From Myrica gale (Eukaryota > Streptophyta > Magnoliopsida > Fagales > Myricaceae), in the NCBI GenBank assembly GCA_963930655.1, contig OZ005618.1, forward strand, positions 23,782,501 to 23,846,500: 64,000 nucleotides of DNA. Direction: 5' to 3'. Of this stretch, positions 49,470 through 61,767 are shown one piece after another. Within the stretch, counting starts at the first letter, position 1. Every line of letters begins with the position of its first letter. The notes beneath the pieces were generated by a model that saw only the letters and a list, made by a program, of their open reading frames with translations, was not told the origin of the DNA and searched no databases. Both the position numbers and the translations under genes were made by a program.

Positions 49470-52400
49470 CCTGGGGCAGTGCCGCAGTGCCCAACATTGG
49501 GTCGAACAACGAAGTCTTCTACAGAGTCAAAATTTCCAAAGTTTCTACCAAGGTCAAGGGGCTCCCATGGATCCTTGTCTCCCCAGGCTATTAGAACAGG
49601 ACACTGGAAAAAATAAAAAGAAAAAAAAAAGTCTCGTTACCGGTGCTATTGCACTTAAAATGGGGTCCAGGGGAAGGGTGGCTTGGACACTGTCATTTTT
49701 TTTTTCTTTTGTCATGGATGGTTGAACTCGAGACTCAAACTCTTACTAACTGACCTTCACTTGAGGCAGAAGTTCCTCAGGAAGACGGCCACCCGAGTAG
49801 CAAATAAACTCAAGAAACACATCTGCAGCACCAGGTTCGAGTCCTGGATTAAGTATCTTTTGAACTAGTTCCTCAGTCACGGGACGTATCATGGTAACAC
49901 TGAAAGTACAATTCATGAGAAGCAATCAGCACCAACTATGACATTGCTTGATTTAATCTTTTCATTTAAACAAAATACTTACGATACATGAAGTAGAACA
50001 TTAGCTTCCCTAACTCCAACATTTACGGCGGCATCTGAGCTCCAAAAAAGAGTGCTTATTTTCTTTTAGATGAAGGGGGAAAAAGAAAGGAGAAGTAGAG
50101 TTTTGTCTTTTGGAAAATTTGGAAGCTTTTTGAAGTCTGAATAAAAATTTGCAACACTTGCATGATTAGTGACATCTTTGATTACAGAAAAGGTCCAAAG
50201 GAAAATGATGAACCTTAACAAAATTTCAGAACTTCACTCTGTCGAACTACCATTCTAAATAAGCCCTTCACGTCATTAGCACTAACGAGAAGATTACAAT
50301 TCAGAATTTACATCGACCCTTACATATTACTAGCACTAATGACTAAAATTAGCAGTGTCAATGTTATATAGAAGAGTACCTGGCAAAGAATACTACTCAC
50401 AGATTCTGGTGTGACAACAATTTTGAAGAAGTACTTTCCCAAAGCAGTATTCCTGGCATGACAGCATGAGTTTCATAAAGTCGACATGCAACCTTAACTC
50501 TAATAGTCTATCCCAAGAAGTTATTGCTCAAATTCTTACCTCAGCAAACCCTGGAATAACCTGATGAAAGGTTTTCCAAACCAAGGTTGCTTCTTAATGT
50601 GTAGCATCCTAAGAGTGATATTCAGAAGCATAATGCCTTTGCAGATCTGTGGTGCCATAACCGCAGCCTGAAGACCAACAACTCCTACACAAAGATCAGC
50701 AAAAGAAAATTCTTTGATGGTATCATTATGATCAACCTCATAATTCTGCATTTAAGAGACTGTAAAAACAAAGGCTTCATCGTTTCCCATAGGATATACC
50801 AGTAGACAAGAAAGATCTTAATGGGTTTCAATGAGGTGGCTTAGTGTGATCTTAATAGTAATTTCCTGTTGTTTTTTTAACTCAGGCATGGCAGAAGATG
50901 GAGGAAGTTTACAGAGAGAGCATCAGCATATTTTAACAGCAGTATCCTCCCTCACAAAAATCTAACAGAGGAGTTAGAGACGTGAAAATTCATCCCTAAT
51001 CAGCAATGCTACACAAGCCAATATGATAGTCCTTCTGGTTGCTTAATATACTTATGGAACATGGCATGCCTAGAAGTACAGTTCTTAGCTATATGACAAA
51101 AAAAAAAGGATGAGCAAAGTTCATTAATTTAGCATGCATAGCAACTTTACAATTAGAAACTATATCTCATAAAGTTAAGCATGCATAGCACTTCATATAT
51201 AGAAACTATATCTTATAAAGTTAAGCTAATGCATATGAAGATGACAAGAAAGTAAAAAGAAAATACGTACTTATGAAATGCGCAAGAGACAAAATTCAAT
51301 GTAGCGCACTGACAAAATTTTAGGCAGAAAAGGCAAGAGGCTGTACCATTTAACTTATTCCTTTTCCAATGGCATCATAGGGGCAGCACATCAACCTAAC
51401 TGACTCTTGAAAATAACTAACAACATAAGCACACCAAGTTCCTTCTTTGAGACTATGTAAGCCATATACATTCCAGGCTTGTATATAGTAACCCAAAAAA
51501 TGTGAGGTGATTCATGACTTTTATTTTTTAAGTTTCTTGCAGTAGGAGCGAACAATATATTACTATGTAAAAACATAGAACATACATAAGCAGAAAGTTC
51601 AGCAGTATGCAACTTGCTTTAAAATCCAAGTTGAGCATCAAAGCATATCACCACGAACTAATCTACAAAAGCTAAAAAACCAGAAGAGTGGTCACCTCCA
51701 ATAGAATTGCATATATAGAATGTTTCATCCTTTACCACATCGTCACAAAATTCATTTAGTTGGGTGGCTCATGTTTCGAATGTATAATAGTTGTCTTCAA
51801 ATTGACTACGATTGGGTTTATCTGAGTATCCATAACCAATAAGATCAATCGAATATACCCGTGTGATTTTGCCAGAACTGGAATATTTTTCCTCCAATGG
51901 TCGCTGAAACCAGCCACAATTGAGTCACAAGTACATACACATAGTGAATTCCCAAAAATTTTAAGCAATCAACAGCCCATATTGAAATATTATTAAACCT
52001 TGAGAAGCTAGACATTCAAATATTTGAAGAATGAAAATTATGAGCATTGCAAAGGGGCAAAAAAAATTCAGATTCAATCCTTCAGATTGCAACCAAACCC
52101 TGCAAAAGGAGTTGAGCCTGACCATAGTTCCCCGGACACATAAATCAGTTTAAGCAGCAAGATTAATTTGTCATGCAAGAGCATATTATCATAACTATGT
52201 ATCTCGTACTTTTCCAGTTGATGGGCCACTCTGCCATATGCTTGTAGAAAAACTATGTAAATCACATGTACTTGGGCACATGGATCTCGTGACTTCAACT
52301 TGATCCATGATAACAGTACAATAATTGCATGTAATAGCTATGCCTTCCTACACTCGTTTATTCTTATTTTTTATTCCTTTGTTCTTCTTTTAACCTCAAT

Positions 52401-53837
52401 TACCAGAGATAGAAATTAGTGCCATTTAATGTAAAGCATATTTTATAATAGTACTAATAGCTCCAATATTAAAAGAATGCGAGTTTGTTTAATAAGTGAT
52501 TTCAAAAGACAGCAGCTACATTGAAGTTCTCATTTTTATGCTCATAACTCCATTTTCCATACCAACACAAAACAAGTGGCTCAAAAGAACAAAAGTAGCG
52601 AAAAAAGAGAACACTATCAGATGCAAGTGAGAGCAGTGCACTATACTTTAAAGTAACAGGTGGAAGCATTTTGATAACATATTGGGGTATATCCTTCAAG
52701 CGAGCGAGAAGGCTGGTTCCCTCCTTTCAAATCAGAAGGTACTAACATGTTCTTGCGTGAATTTCCATTACAAGCACCAGTATACTACAAGAAGTTCAAT
52801 TTTAACCTTGCCTGGAACTTTCCAACCGTAGAGCAACCCTAGCTTAGATCAAAATTCAAGAACAAGAGTGTGCATGCAATTCACACATGAATGAATTTGT
52901 AGGAAGCGTGAATGTTTTAGCAGTCTGTGCCTTTAATACCTATAGCAATTAGGTGCCTTCTAATGAGAAGGGAAATGTGATTGATGTAGACCTGTTTGCT
53001 CCAAAACCATGAATTAAAACTAGTGCAGGGCCACTGTTCCCAGAATACTGGTAGCGAATAGAATAACCTCTCCAGTTCCACATTCTACAAGACAAAAGTA
53101 TATCCCGTAAAAATTAAGGAAACAACGTTATACTTGAGCTTTTCATAGAGCCAGAATTGAAACGAATAAAACAAGAACTTTAAACATTGGGCGGAAATGT
53201 TAAAGAGAACCACTTACTCAAATAAATTACCACAATGTGGCACAAATAGTTCATAACCACGAAACGTAATTCTCTATCGCTAACCACAAACACAGACGGA
53301 AGTCAAATTCATAAACAAGTTGGTTAATCTATCTCTTCTAGCACCCCCCCCCCCCCCCAAAAAAAAAAGAAAAAAAAAAGTAGTAGCTTTTTAACATCTT
53401 TTCCGCTTGTTTCTTGGATAACAAACACAACCTATCAATCCAGTCTACTACTTTTAGAAGAACATGGACCGAAACCCGTTACCGGCTTTGAACTTCAATC
53501 TCGGGATCACTGTTCGATACGGTTCCATTCCATGACTGGAAAAGCAATCCTCGTCCAGCTGATTGCTCGAAAGAGAACGTACGACTAACCCATTTGAACT
53601 AAGCGGATGTAACTTCGAAACTCTGTCTGTGGAGAATGGGATATTTTCGGAGACGAGTTCCGCCAGAAGTAGTTATTGTGTCTTTGAGAGGACAGAACCA
53701 GAAAATCTGGTTTTGAAAGGGGCAGTACTGGGGAGTGGTGCTTGCCATAGTTCTGATAAGAGAAACAGAGAAACCTCGGAATGCCACTCTCTGCACTCTG
53801 AGAGCTCACACGAATGGCTCTTCGATCGGAAGTTAAG

Positions 53838-53897
53838 AGGTTTTTTTTTCCTTGAAAACCAACCAACGTTTTTTTTTTCCTTGAAAACCAACCAACG
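53838..53897. repeat. Two-copy tandem repeat, about 30 bp unit
   Basis: A T-run followed by CCTTGAAAACCAACCAACG occurs twice in direct succession, just upstream of the first hydrolase exon. Confidence 0.85.
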
Positions 53898-53899
53898 GA

Positions 53900-55732
53900 A
53901 GTTAAATGAGGTTACCGCCACCGGTAATTGTTTCATGTTTGGTATTGGTCCACGTAGCCGACATATAGTTGTCCTATGTGGCATGGTCCTTTTATCCACG
54001 TGGCATGGTTATTTCTATTGAGAAAAAAAGTCAATTTTTGTAATACCAAACTATCAAAAAAATCTCAAACATTGGTCTTTACTAACAGTTTTGACACAAC
54101 AAATTTTAGAACCAGTAAATTTCATCATGCTAAAAACAAAAAAAAAATCAACGGTCAAAATCATGACACATATATTATAAATGAGTCATATGTCACAATT
54201 TTAACTGTCACAAGTTAAAAATTGATTCATTTTAAAAGTTTGGGGTTAATATGTGGTGGCAGTTGCTGTTTGAGATTATTTTAGTAATTTGAGTACACAA
54301 AGTAAATTTTTCCCTTTTTATTGAATTGTTGTGATTCGCTTTGGGAAGAGAGTTGAGCAATTACATTTTTTGAACTGGGACTTTGAGAGGGAAAGCACCA
54401 ATGGAAGCCGTATCAACCTGCTGGCCTCAAACTCACAACAAGAAATCAGTGTTTTTGCGACCGGACATTTTGTTGGTAGAGAGATTGAATTTGGTTGCCA
54501 AAACGCTCTAGTGATCATATACGACCGTTGCTCAGTGATAACAAACAAAGCGTTAGTAAAAGCTTTTAGCGACAAGAATGCTTTATAGTTATTCATTACA
54601 TATATCGACGAGAATATTTTTAACACCAATTCAAGTTAGCACTAGAGGTGACTGCGATAGATATCAGCTGGTTCTCTGCCGTTCGATTGAGCCTGTTCTC
54701 TACCTCTCTCAGAGCTCGAATTGCAGATAAACCAGTTTGCAAATCATTCGCTGACCTGCAGTTGTAGATGGATACAGCTAGCTATCTTCCTCCCTCGTCA
54801 AGAGTAGTACTGTAGACTGTAGTGCTTGGTGCACTAAATTAGTAATTTCTTTCTGAAAACTACTGTCTGCAAGTTTCTTTATAAATGTGCATTGTTTTTC
54901 AACTCTATGGTGAAATAAAAATCAGAATGGGAAATCATATTTAATGAATTGGTTTGCCGGGTTTGTAAAGAAACCTGATTGAAAATGAGTAAAATTACAC
55001 CCAAGGTGGAAAATTTTGCACCAAATCAATTCAGTGACAGCTTTACTGGCCAATCTCAAGAGCCTTGTCCCACTACCAAATTGACAGTATATATATATAT
55101 ATATATATATATTCTACTCTTCGCTTCTGAAGCTACTTTGAGTCTAGCATAACTCCAAAGATGCAGGCAATGGCAGCTGAGAACAATGGGCGCTAAATGC
55201 TGATGGAGGTGAGCCAAATGAACTGTTTCTAGCTGTTGCCCAAGAGAACGCTGGGCTGGGCATGGATGGAACTTGAAGTGAACCATCCAACAGTGAAGAA
55301 CGGTTATTTTGAATATTTTTTATGAGGTCAACTATCTGACATTGGAAAGAAAAAGGAAAGGCAGGACTAATACTCTAGTCATCCAAGTTTTTTTTTTATG
55401 CTCTACCCACTTTACCAGATGTTCTAAAAGAGAAGTTGCATGCATGCACCTAAATAAACTATATTCGCCGATTTTGCCTCTTGACAAACTAACCAGAAGA
55501 AAGATAACATCTGGGATTATATGATATGCATAGCCTGAATTCTGTGACACTTAAAAGGTAATTTATAATTTAAGAAATATTCACGTTCGAGTAAAATTCA
55601 TCTGTTGAAATGCACACACGCAAAAAAGTTACATGGCACAATATTGACTATTAGATTCTATAACATGACAACATTGATAAATTTTTGTAATTCGAGAGTT
55701 CAACGTGACGAAATCAATAGTTTAAGACTTTA
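53900..55732. other. Spacer upstream of the decayed hydrolase gene
   Basis: Several open readings under 90 codons show no domain. The stretch at 54110-54310 (CAAAATCATGACACATAT, then ATGAGTCATATGTCACAATTTT) is a small inverted repeat, perhaps a MITE remnant. Confidence 0.5.
55088..55112. repeat. (AT)n microsatellite
   Basis: Uninterrupted alternating AT of about 25 bp in gene-free DNA. Confidence 0.95.
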
Positions 55733-56466
55733 AATGACATTTTTCTCATAGTTTAGGAGGAAAAAGTTATTTTTTTCTTTATTATTTTCAGGAAAAAAAT
55801 GTAATCATAATCCATGTAGTATAAGAAAGCTATAAATATGTCTCTGAGATAAAGAAAGTTGCAAATTAATCTTTATCACTGTGATAAAGTTTCCCTTAAA
55901 AACACATTCATTCGTCCATCTCTATCTCTTTCATAACGACAGATGCTAATGAATTACGGTGTCTATTTGGGCACGTAGCACACTGTGGTTAGTGTTGACT
56001 AGCATCTGCATTAGTGAAAGAGACGTAAATAGACGGAATGACGTATTTTTAACAAAAACCTTACCACATTGTCAAAACCAATAGAATTATTGCTTAATTA
56101 TGACATTTGTCCCATAGTTTAGGAGGAAAAAGTTATGTTTTTCTTTATTATTTTCAAGCATAAATGTAATCACAATCCTTGTAGTATAAGAAAGTTACAA
56201 ATAAGTCCCTGAGATAAAGAAAGTTACAAATTAATCCTTGTCACTGTGATAAAGTTTCCCTTAGAAACACATGCATGCATCTATCTCTGTCTCTTTCACT
56301 AATAACAGATGCTAATGAATTACTATGTCTACTTGGGCACGTAGCACATTGTGGTTAATGTTGACTAGCATTTGACGTTAGTGAAAGAGACGGAAATAAA
56401 CGGAGGGACGTATTTTTAAGAAAAACCTCACTACATTGTCAAAACCAATAGAATTATTGCTTGATT
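55733..56466. repeat. Tandem duplication, two units of about 366 bp
   Basis: The unit starting ATGACATTT and then CATAGTTTAGGAGGAAAAAG at 55747 is repeated from 56113 with scattered substitutions and small indels (roughly nine in ten bases agree by eye). Each unit contains an inner inverted pair (GATGCTAATGAATTAC region and TAGCATYTG with TTAGTGAAAGAGACG). No coding capacity is seen. It is probably an old MITE-containing segment duplicated in tandem. Confidence 0.85.
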
Positions 56467-57109
56467 ATACTTGTTTCATGTGGGCAATCCATTCTTACAA
56501 AGTAATAAACCAATATAATGTTTGGAAGAAGCGTCACAACCTATCTGAAATGCACTTAGACACCTAATTTTCAAACTTTCACGTTCAATTCGCTTGACGT
56601 TTGTTTTGTAACAGGTATAGACCTATATATAATGTTTTTGTCATCACTCGTGAAAGGGCACAGCCCGTACGGTCTAGTTGCCTTCATTATAATATGTTTT
56701 ACCAACTCCACAGAGCACATAAACGATCTTTGGAGGCAGGACACGGCTGGGGTCCATCTAACACAAGAATTTCTTTCTAAATGACAGATTTACCCTATAG
56801 CTGAAAGGCAGATGGAGAGAAGGGAAAATTTTAATGGAAGGAACTAGGAAGAAAAGAAAGGTTGGTCTGTCTAACAAATCCTGACCCCTGACCCCTTTTT
56901 GGTAAGAACGTTTGGTTGGTCCTCCCCTGGCTCCTACATTCTCAGCCTGTAATTGCCCACATAGTGAACAGAGTTAAATCTACCGGTCAATTCAAACGAC
57001 CCCTCCAACTATAAGCCCTGCTTGACCATCCTCATCATTTGCTGCTACAAAATATTGTGATCACCCAACAGATGCCCTCCATTTGTCCAATTCGGCCTGA
57101 GGAAAAACA

Positions 57110-57400
57110 GGGGAGGCATATATATAGGCCCTTTAGAAAAAGAGTTCTTAACTTTCTGATTCATGAACTTTATCTCAAGTCTCTCCGTTCATACCTTTTT
57201 ATTTTTTGCTTTTTTTCACTTCATTCTGTAGCTCAACTCCTTAGATTTTCATGACCCCATTTGATCATTGTGTGATCATGGAGGCAGCATTAATGCATTT
57301 TTGGGAGAAGAGCTTAATCAAGAACACGTATATACAACCATGGTCTTTTTCTCGAGCTAGCCATGGTTTTCTGCAGCAACGCTTTCCTGGTAAGTTCAAT
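57110..57400 (+). promoter_or_regulatory. TATA-like box and possible first exon of an unassigned transcript
   Basis: GGCATATATATAGGCC near 57115 is a good TATA box in otherwise gene-free DNA. An ATG-led reading at 57251 (MTPFDHCVIMEAALMHFWEK) runs to a strong donor, CCTGGTAAGTTC at about 57389. No protein family is recognised, and I could not pick a convincing next exon. It may be a non-coding transcript or chance. Confidence 0.25.
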
Positions 57401-57989
57401 CCTACGCTCAAGCCTCAAAAGCTTTTTCTTTCTTTCTTTTTTCCTTCTTGGTTTTTCGTCTTCTTTGTCATGGATATTAAAAATGATGAAATGGAAAATG
57501 GAATGGAAAACCAAGAACGAAAAGAAGGAAAATCTTTGAGGTTTGTGGTTCCTCTTTTTTTCTCTCTTCTGAGCGATATTTTCTTTCTTTGTTATGTTCT
57601 TGAAAACTGCTTGCTGTCTCTGCATAAAGTTCTTTCTGTAATGTATTGTGATGTTTCTGCTACATAAACAAGGTAAAAGTTTCCCTTCGTATCTTAGGCC
57701 TGAAGTCTTCACCTCTTCCCTTAAGACCCTCAAAGTCTCTGACTTTTAAACAAAGAATGGAATGAAACGGACCCATTTGTTCTCTACCCTGTCCCAGAAG
57801 TTTCAGGTTGAAACCTGCATTGAATGGAAGCCCTACAGAACCATCTGTGGGAAAATACTGAGAAGCTTTGTGCATGCAGACATATTCTTCTTTTTCCTTT
57901 CGTTTCTTTAGTTTTCTGAAGCCATTTCGCTTTAGCATTTGGAATTGAGTAGTTCAAGTCTTCAAGAGACAAGAAGGGTAGTTTGAGGA

Positions 57990-60900
57990 GCAATATTCAA
58001 AAATATTTGTCCTTGGTGAATGTTTTCTCTCCCTAGCTGTCATAACTTTTGTTTGGCATAGCAGAAAATCATGTGTCCTATGTTCTACACAAACTTAAAC
58101 GCTTCCTTGAGATATATAATTGCAGAAAAAAAAAATCAATTCAATCTAGGACCAAAATAATAAACACATTAAAATATTGGACTAAAAATTAAACAAAATG
58201 ATAATCTAATAAGCTATTACCTTTATTGCAGAATGATATACACGGCTCAATGATTAGAAAAATGAAGTTTTTTGGGGTAATAATTAGAAAAATGACGTTC
58301 TAAAACCAGATTTACCTTTTTCAGACCCCACACTCAGAACCAAAACCCCTCGTTCTCCTCCCACAACCAAGAAAAAATGAAAAGAAAAGGAAGAAAATGA
58401 TTTGCTATTCATTAAAATCAGAAAAGTTTGAGAACATCTTTATGAGTTAAATATTCTTTTTTAAAAAAATAAAACAAAACAAAACAACAACTAAAGAACT
58501 AAATGGTCAAACAAGTTGCAGCACAACCTACTTAATTTGTCTGCAACAAGTCAACCGTATCTACCAATCTCATGGCCTATCCAAGACTGGTAGTTTGAGT
58601 TGAGGGTCAGATATGAGCCTAAGGGTTTTTGGTCAAACAGAGTAACTGCTCCCAACCATAGATAGATACTGCCTTAGATTACAAAACCACAAAAACAACA
58701 AAAGAGATGAATACTTTTGTCTCTCTTCATTAAAAAAAATAGAACAAATTTTTTTGGGCAGACATATTAAAGTTTTTGGTAAGGTTGTCAGTCAAATAAA
58801 TTATACGCGTGCCCAGAAGAATAAAAAGCATTCATGGCTGATCATTAAATACTAACTTATTATGGGGCTTTGTTCTTGCAGCTATACTTTTCCATTTTAC
58901 TATTTTTCTGCAGTTATTTATTTTAAGAATTTTCTTTTCTTTTCTTTTCTTTTCTTTTCTTTTCTGGACACTGAGATTTTCTTCCGACTAATCTCCCGTA
59001 CATGTGTAGAAAACTTTAATAAAAACGCTAGTCTCTTGAGAATTTACTTGTTCATAGGCGAACTAATCAAAAGTTTATTAATACAAGTTTACATTGAAGA
59101 TATGTGAGAGGAATAGCTATGACTGTTAGTTTTGGAGCAGAGTTGAATAAAAATTAGTTGTACCCTTTAGGGTATTTTTATATAGGGTGGAGTTGCGTTT
59201 AGGTATGAACTTTAGGGGTTAATTAAATATGTTTCTCTCTTGGCCCCTACATTGCATCAAGACCTCAACACGTTTGTTTTGGTCGTATAATATTGTGGAG
59301 GAGTTTTGAATACTTGGGGGAAGTTTGGTTCCCAAAATCCAAGTCCCTCTGTTTGGTTTGAGGGGAGAAAGCAAAGAAAAGAAAGTAGGGAGTTTGAATT
59401 GATTGGAAGATTTTTTTTCCAATCCCTCTCTTCCTTGGTGTCATCTCAGAAATGGTTAGTGAAGATTCTTCCACTCTCGTGTTTTTTTACCTCTTCTCCT
59501 CTTCTCTTTAAAGATTAGTATGGAATTAAGGCCGTGGATCAAAAGTATGGATGACCATGATGATGATGGGTTGATTTTGTAATTTCTAATTTCTTTGGGT
59601 CATGTTAGTTTTGTGATTAGTAGTTCAGGCTAATTATAGGAGGGGATATTAAAGGTAAACTTAGTGATTAAAACTACGTCGTACGAAGGTCGGCGTACAG
59701 TTACTGGAAGAAGCCGCTGTAGCGATTACCAATACTTGACATGAATGAAGTTTCGTCCACTATCAAGACAGCCCACCTGGTTTTGCTCATTTTTTGGTTT
59801 TTGAACTTGGGCCAATCATTGGACTTGAGGCCCCTGATTGGGCCCATGCACAGATGATGAAGGGGACTGGGCAACCCACATCAAGGTAGCGCTTATATGC
59901 ATTTACTTTATCGTTTCGGACGTAACTATTGGAGGAGCCCATGAATTAAACCAACCACCAAAATTATCGGGCCCATAAGGGGAAAGAAAAGGCTAATGTG
60001 GGCCCGGGCCTGAGCATGGTCCAAATCCGCATATCAAACTGTCCCTCTAATGAGTATCTTGGCTCGATCTCATCATGAAGGTATGGATCTCGGGTCGGGT
60101 TGAACAATCTAGCAGCTAAAATAGAGCTAGATTCTAGCAAAACCACTACTTAGCAATGGTTATCTTCCAAGAGTCAAGAGAACCCTATTCGTCCCTTGAA
60201 ATGAATAATACTCTTTCTCTAATTATGATCTAATTACTATTCTAATGAATACCTCTTTCACGACGATGATTAGTTTGATTAGTGATTTAGATCCTAATTC
60301 ACTTTTTCACACTCAAACTGATCTAAATAATTAACTTTCAACTCAAACCGCCTCAAATCTACATGCAAATTAGCTTAAGTACCATCATTAATTAGTGTTG
60401 TGGATCTTAATTTGCTTTTACACTAGGTAGCAATGCTCATTCTTTTTTCACTATCTCGAATTCATGAGATTAAAATCTTCTATAATTCTTTGTCTAAATA
60501 ATTGTAAAAAGTACAATTTAGATAGATAAACACAGCATATAATCTTACACAACATCTTTCTAAAATATTGCAGCACGCAATTTGGGTATTTGTACTGCTC
60601 TGGAGTTCCACCATCTTTTGAATCAGGAGTACATGTGAGATGATTCAACTCAGCATATTATGCACCAATGGAGTGTACGTCCCATTAGTTTCGACATGTG
60701 GTCTCCTCCCTGCACAAAGATTACTCAGTTCTACTGCTTGGTCTGAAGCAAAAAGTAAGTGGTTTCCTCGCTGTAAAGTTGTTTCTAGCTAACTGCATGC
60801 AGCATGCATGCATGTTCTCCTAATAGCTTCCTCATTGGTGTCTTTCTCAATGGTACGTTTTCTGTAACTGCAGTATCTGGCCACTAGTCATTAACTATTC

Positions 60901-61730
60901 TTGTGGTACTGCAATAACTCATATTTTTCTATTACGTACAACGTAAGGTAAAAAGTATATATATAGTCTATCAATCATATAACGTAAACTATAACTAGAA
61001 CATTTAGGCACACCAATTGGCATGCTTGTTCTGTGCTTCATGATCACTTTTTTTCCTGAAGACACATTAATTAATTCAGGAAGAGGCCAGGGATTGATTA
61101 TGTTAAACAAAATAGGGGCCAGGCAAGAAGACAAAATAGGTACGTAAAGTTTAAGTTTATCCCATGTTCATGACGATATCTAGCTAGCTAGGTTATGCTT
61201 TTAGAAGATATATTAGATGAAAGTAATAACCTAGGAGTCTCTCATCATTTGCAAAACTGACTTCGTTTGCTTGAAAATTTCAGGTAATGTATACTAGCTA
61301 CTTGGTACGTTCTTTAGATACTAACAATATATCATGTTTCTAATTTCTGATCACTACTAATTTGCACATTGTCTTCATCTTAGCTTGCCAATAGTATGGA
61401 AAGAAAACATATATAGCGGCAGAGTACTCCATTGATGATCTATTGATTTTGTTAATTCCAAATAAAATTTCACTTCCTTGATGTTGAAATCCTGAATAGG
61501 TTAAAGTGCCTTGAATATTTGTGGTCATGATTATTTGTCCTCGATCTATCTTGAACACACTAATAGATCATGGAAGCCTTGAGAAGAATATATAACAACT
61601 AGAAAAGGAAAATGGAAACATTTAGATTTACACTCGGATCATCATGACTAGTTAAATATTGGGGATTGGACGTGAAATCATTTTCTTTAACTCTACTACT
61701 CTAGGAAAATGTACAATTGGATATATATAC

Positions 61731-61767
<37 letters not shown>

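Larger units (their letters stand above)
48198..53800 (-). pseudogene. Decayed chloroplast alpha/beta-hydrolase gene (pheophytinase-like, At5g38520 type)
   Basis: Homologous exons survive in order on the minus strand: a transit-peptide-like first exon (about 53740-53450), 53084-52992 (MWNWRGYSIRYQYSGNSGPA, then HGFGAN), 51903-51696, 50684-50540 (VVGLQAAVMAPQICKGIMLLN), 50452-50380, 49899-49755, 49603-49471 (CPVLIAWGDKDPWEP, NVGHC) and a last exon ending at 48198. Introns and splice sites remain, so it is not a processed copy. Several changes disable it. One base is missing near 51861 in SHRVYSIDL. A conserved Trp codon is TGA at 51769-51771. Two bases are missing near 49880. An 8-bp repeat of GGCACTGC follows the catalytic His near 49482. 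The reading in exon 1 is also interrupted. A functional relative would be a plastid hydrolase. Whether another copy exists elsewhere is unknown. Confidence 0.8.

Noticed and set aside
49825-49845. tRNA B-box-like sequence (GGTTCGAGTCC)
   Set aside because: It lies inside a hydrolase exon and reads as LEPG on the other strand; no A box or cloverleaf fits.
53343-53380. Poly-C followed by poly-A run
   Set aside because: A homopolymer region likely to be simple low-complexity or poorly resolved sequence; no function inferred.
53563-54021. 152-codon plus-strand open reading
   Set aside because: It is antisense to the first exon and leader of the decayed hydrolase gene and has no family features.
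57251-57990. Conserved plant miRNA or TAS precursor
   Set aside because: I compared the sequence from memory with common conserved miRNA sequences and found no match, and no long stem was evident.
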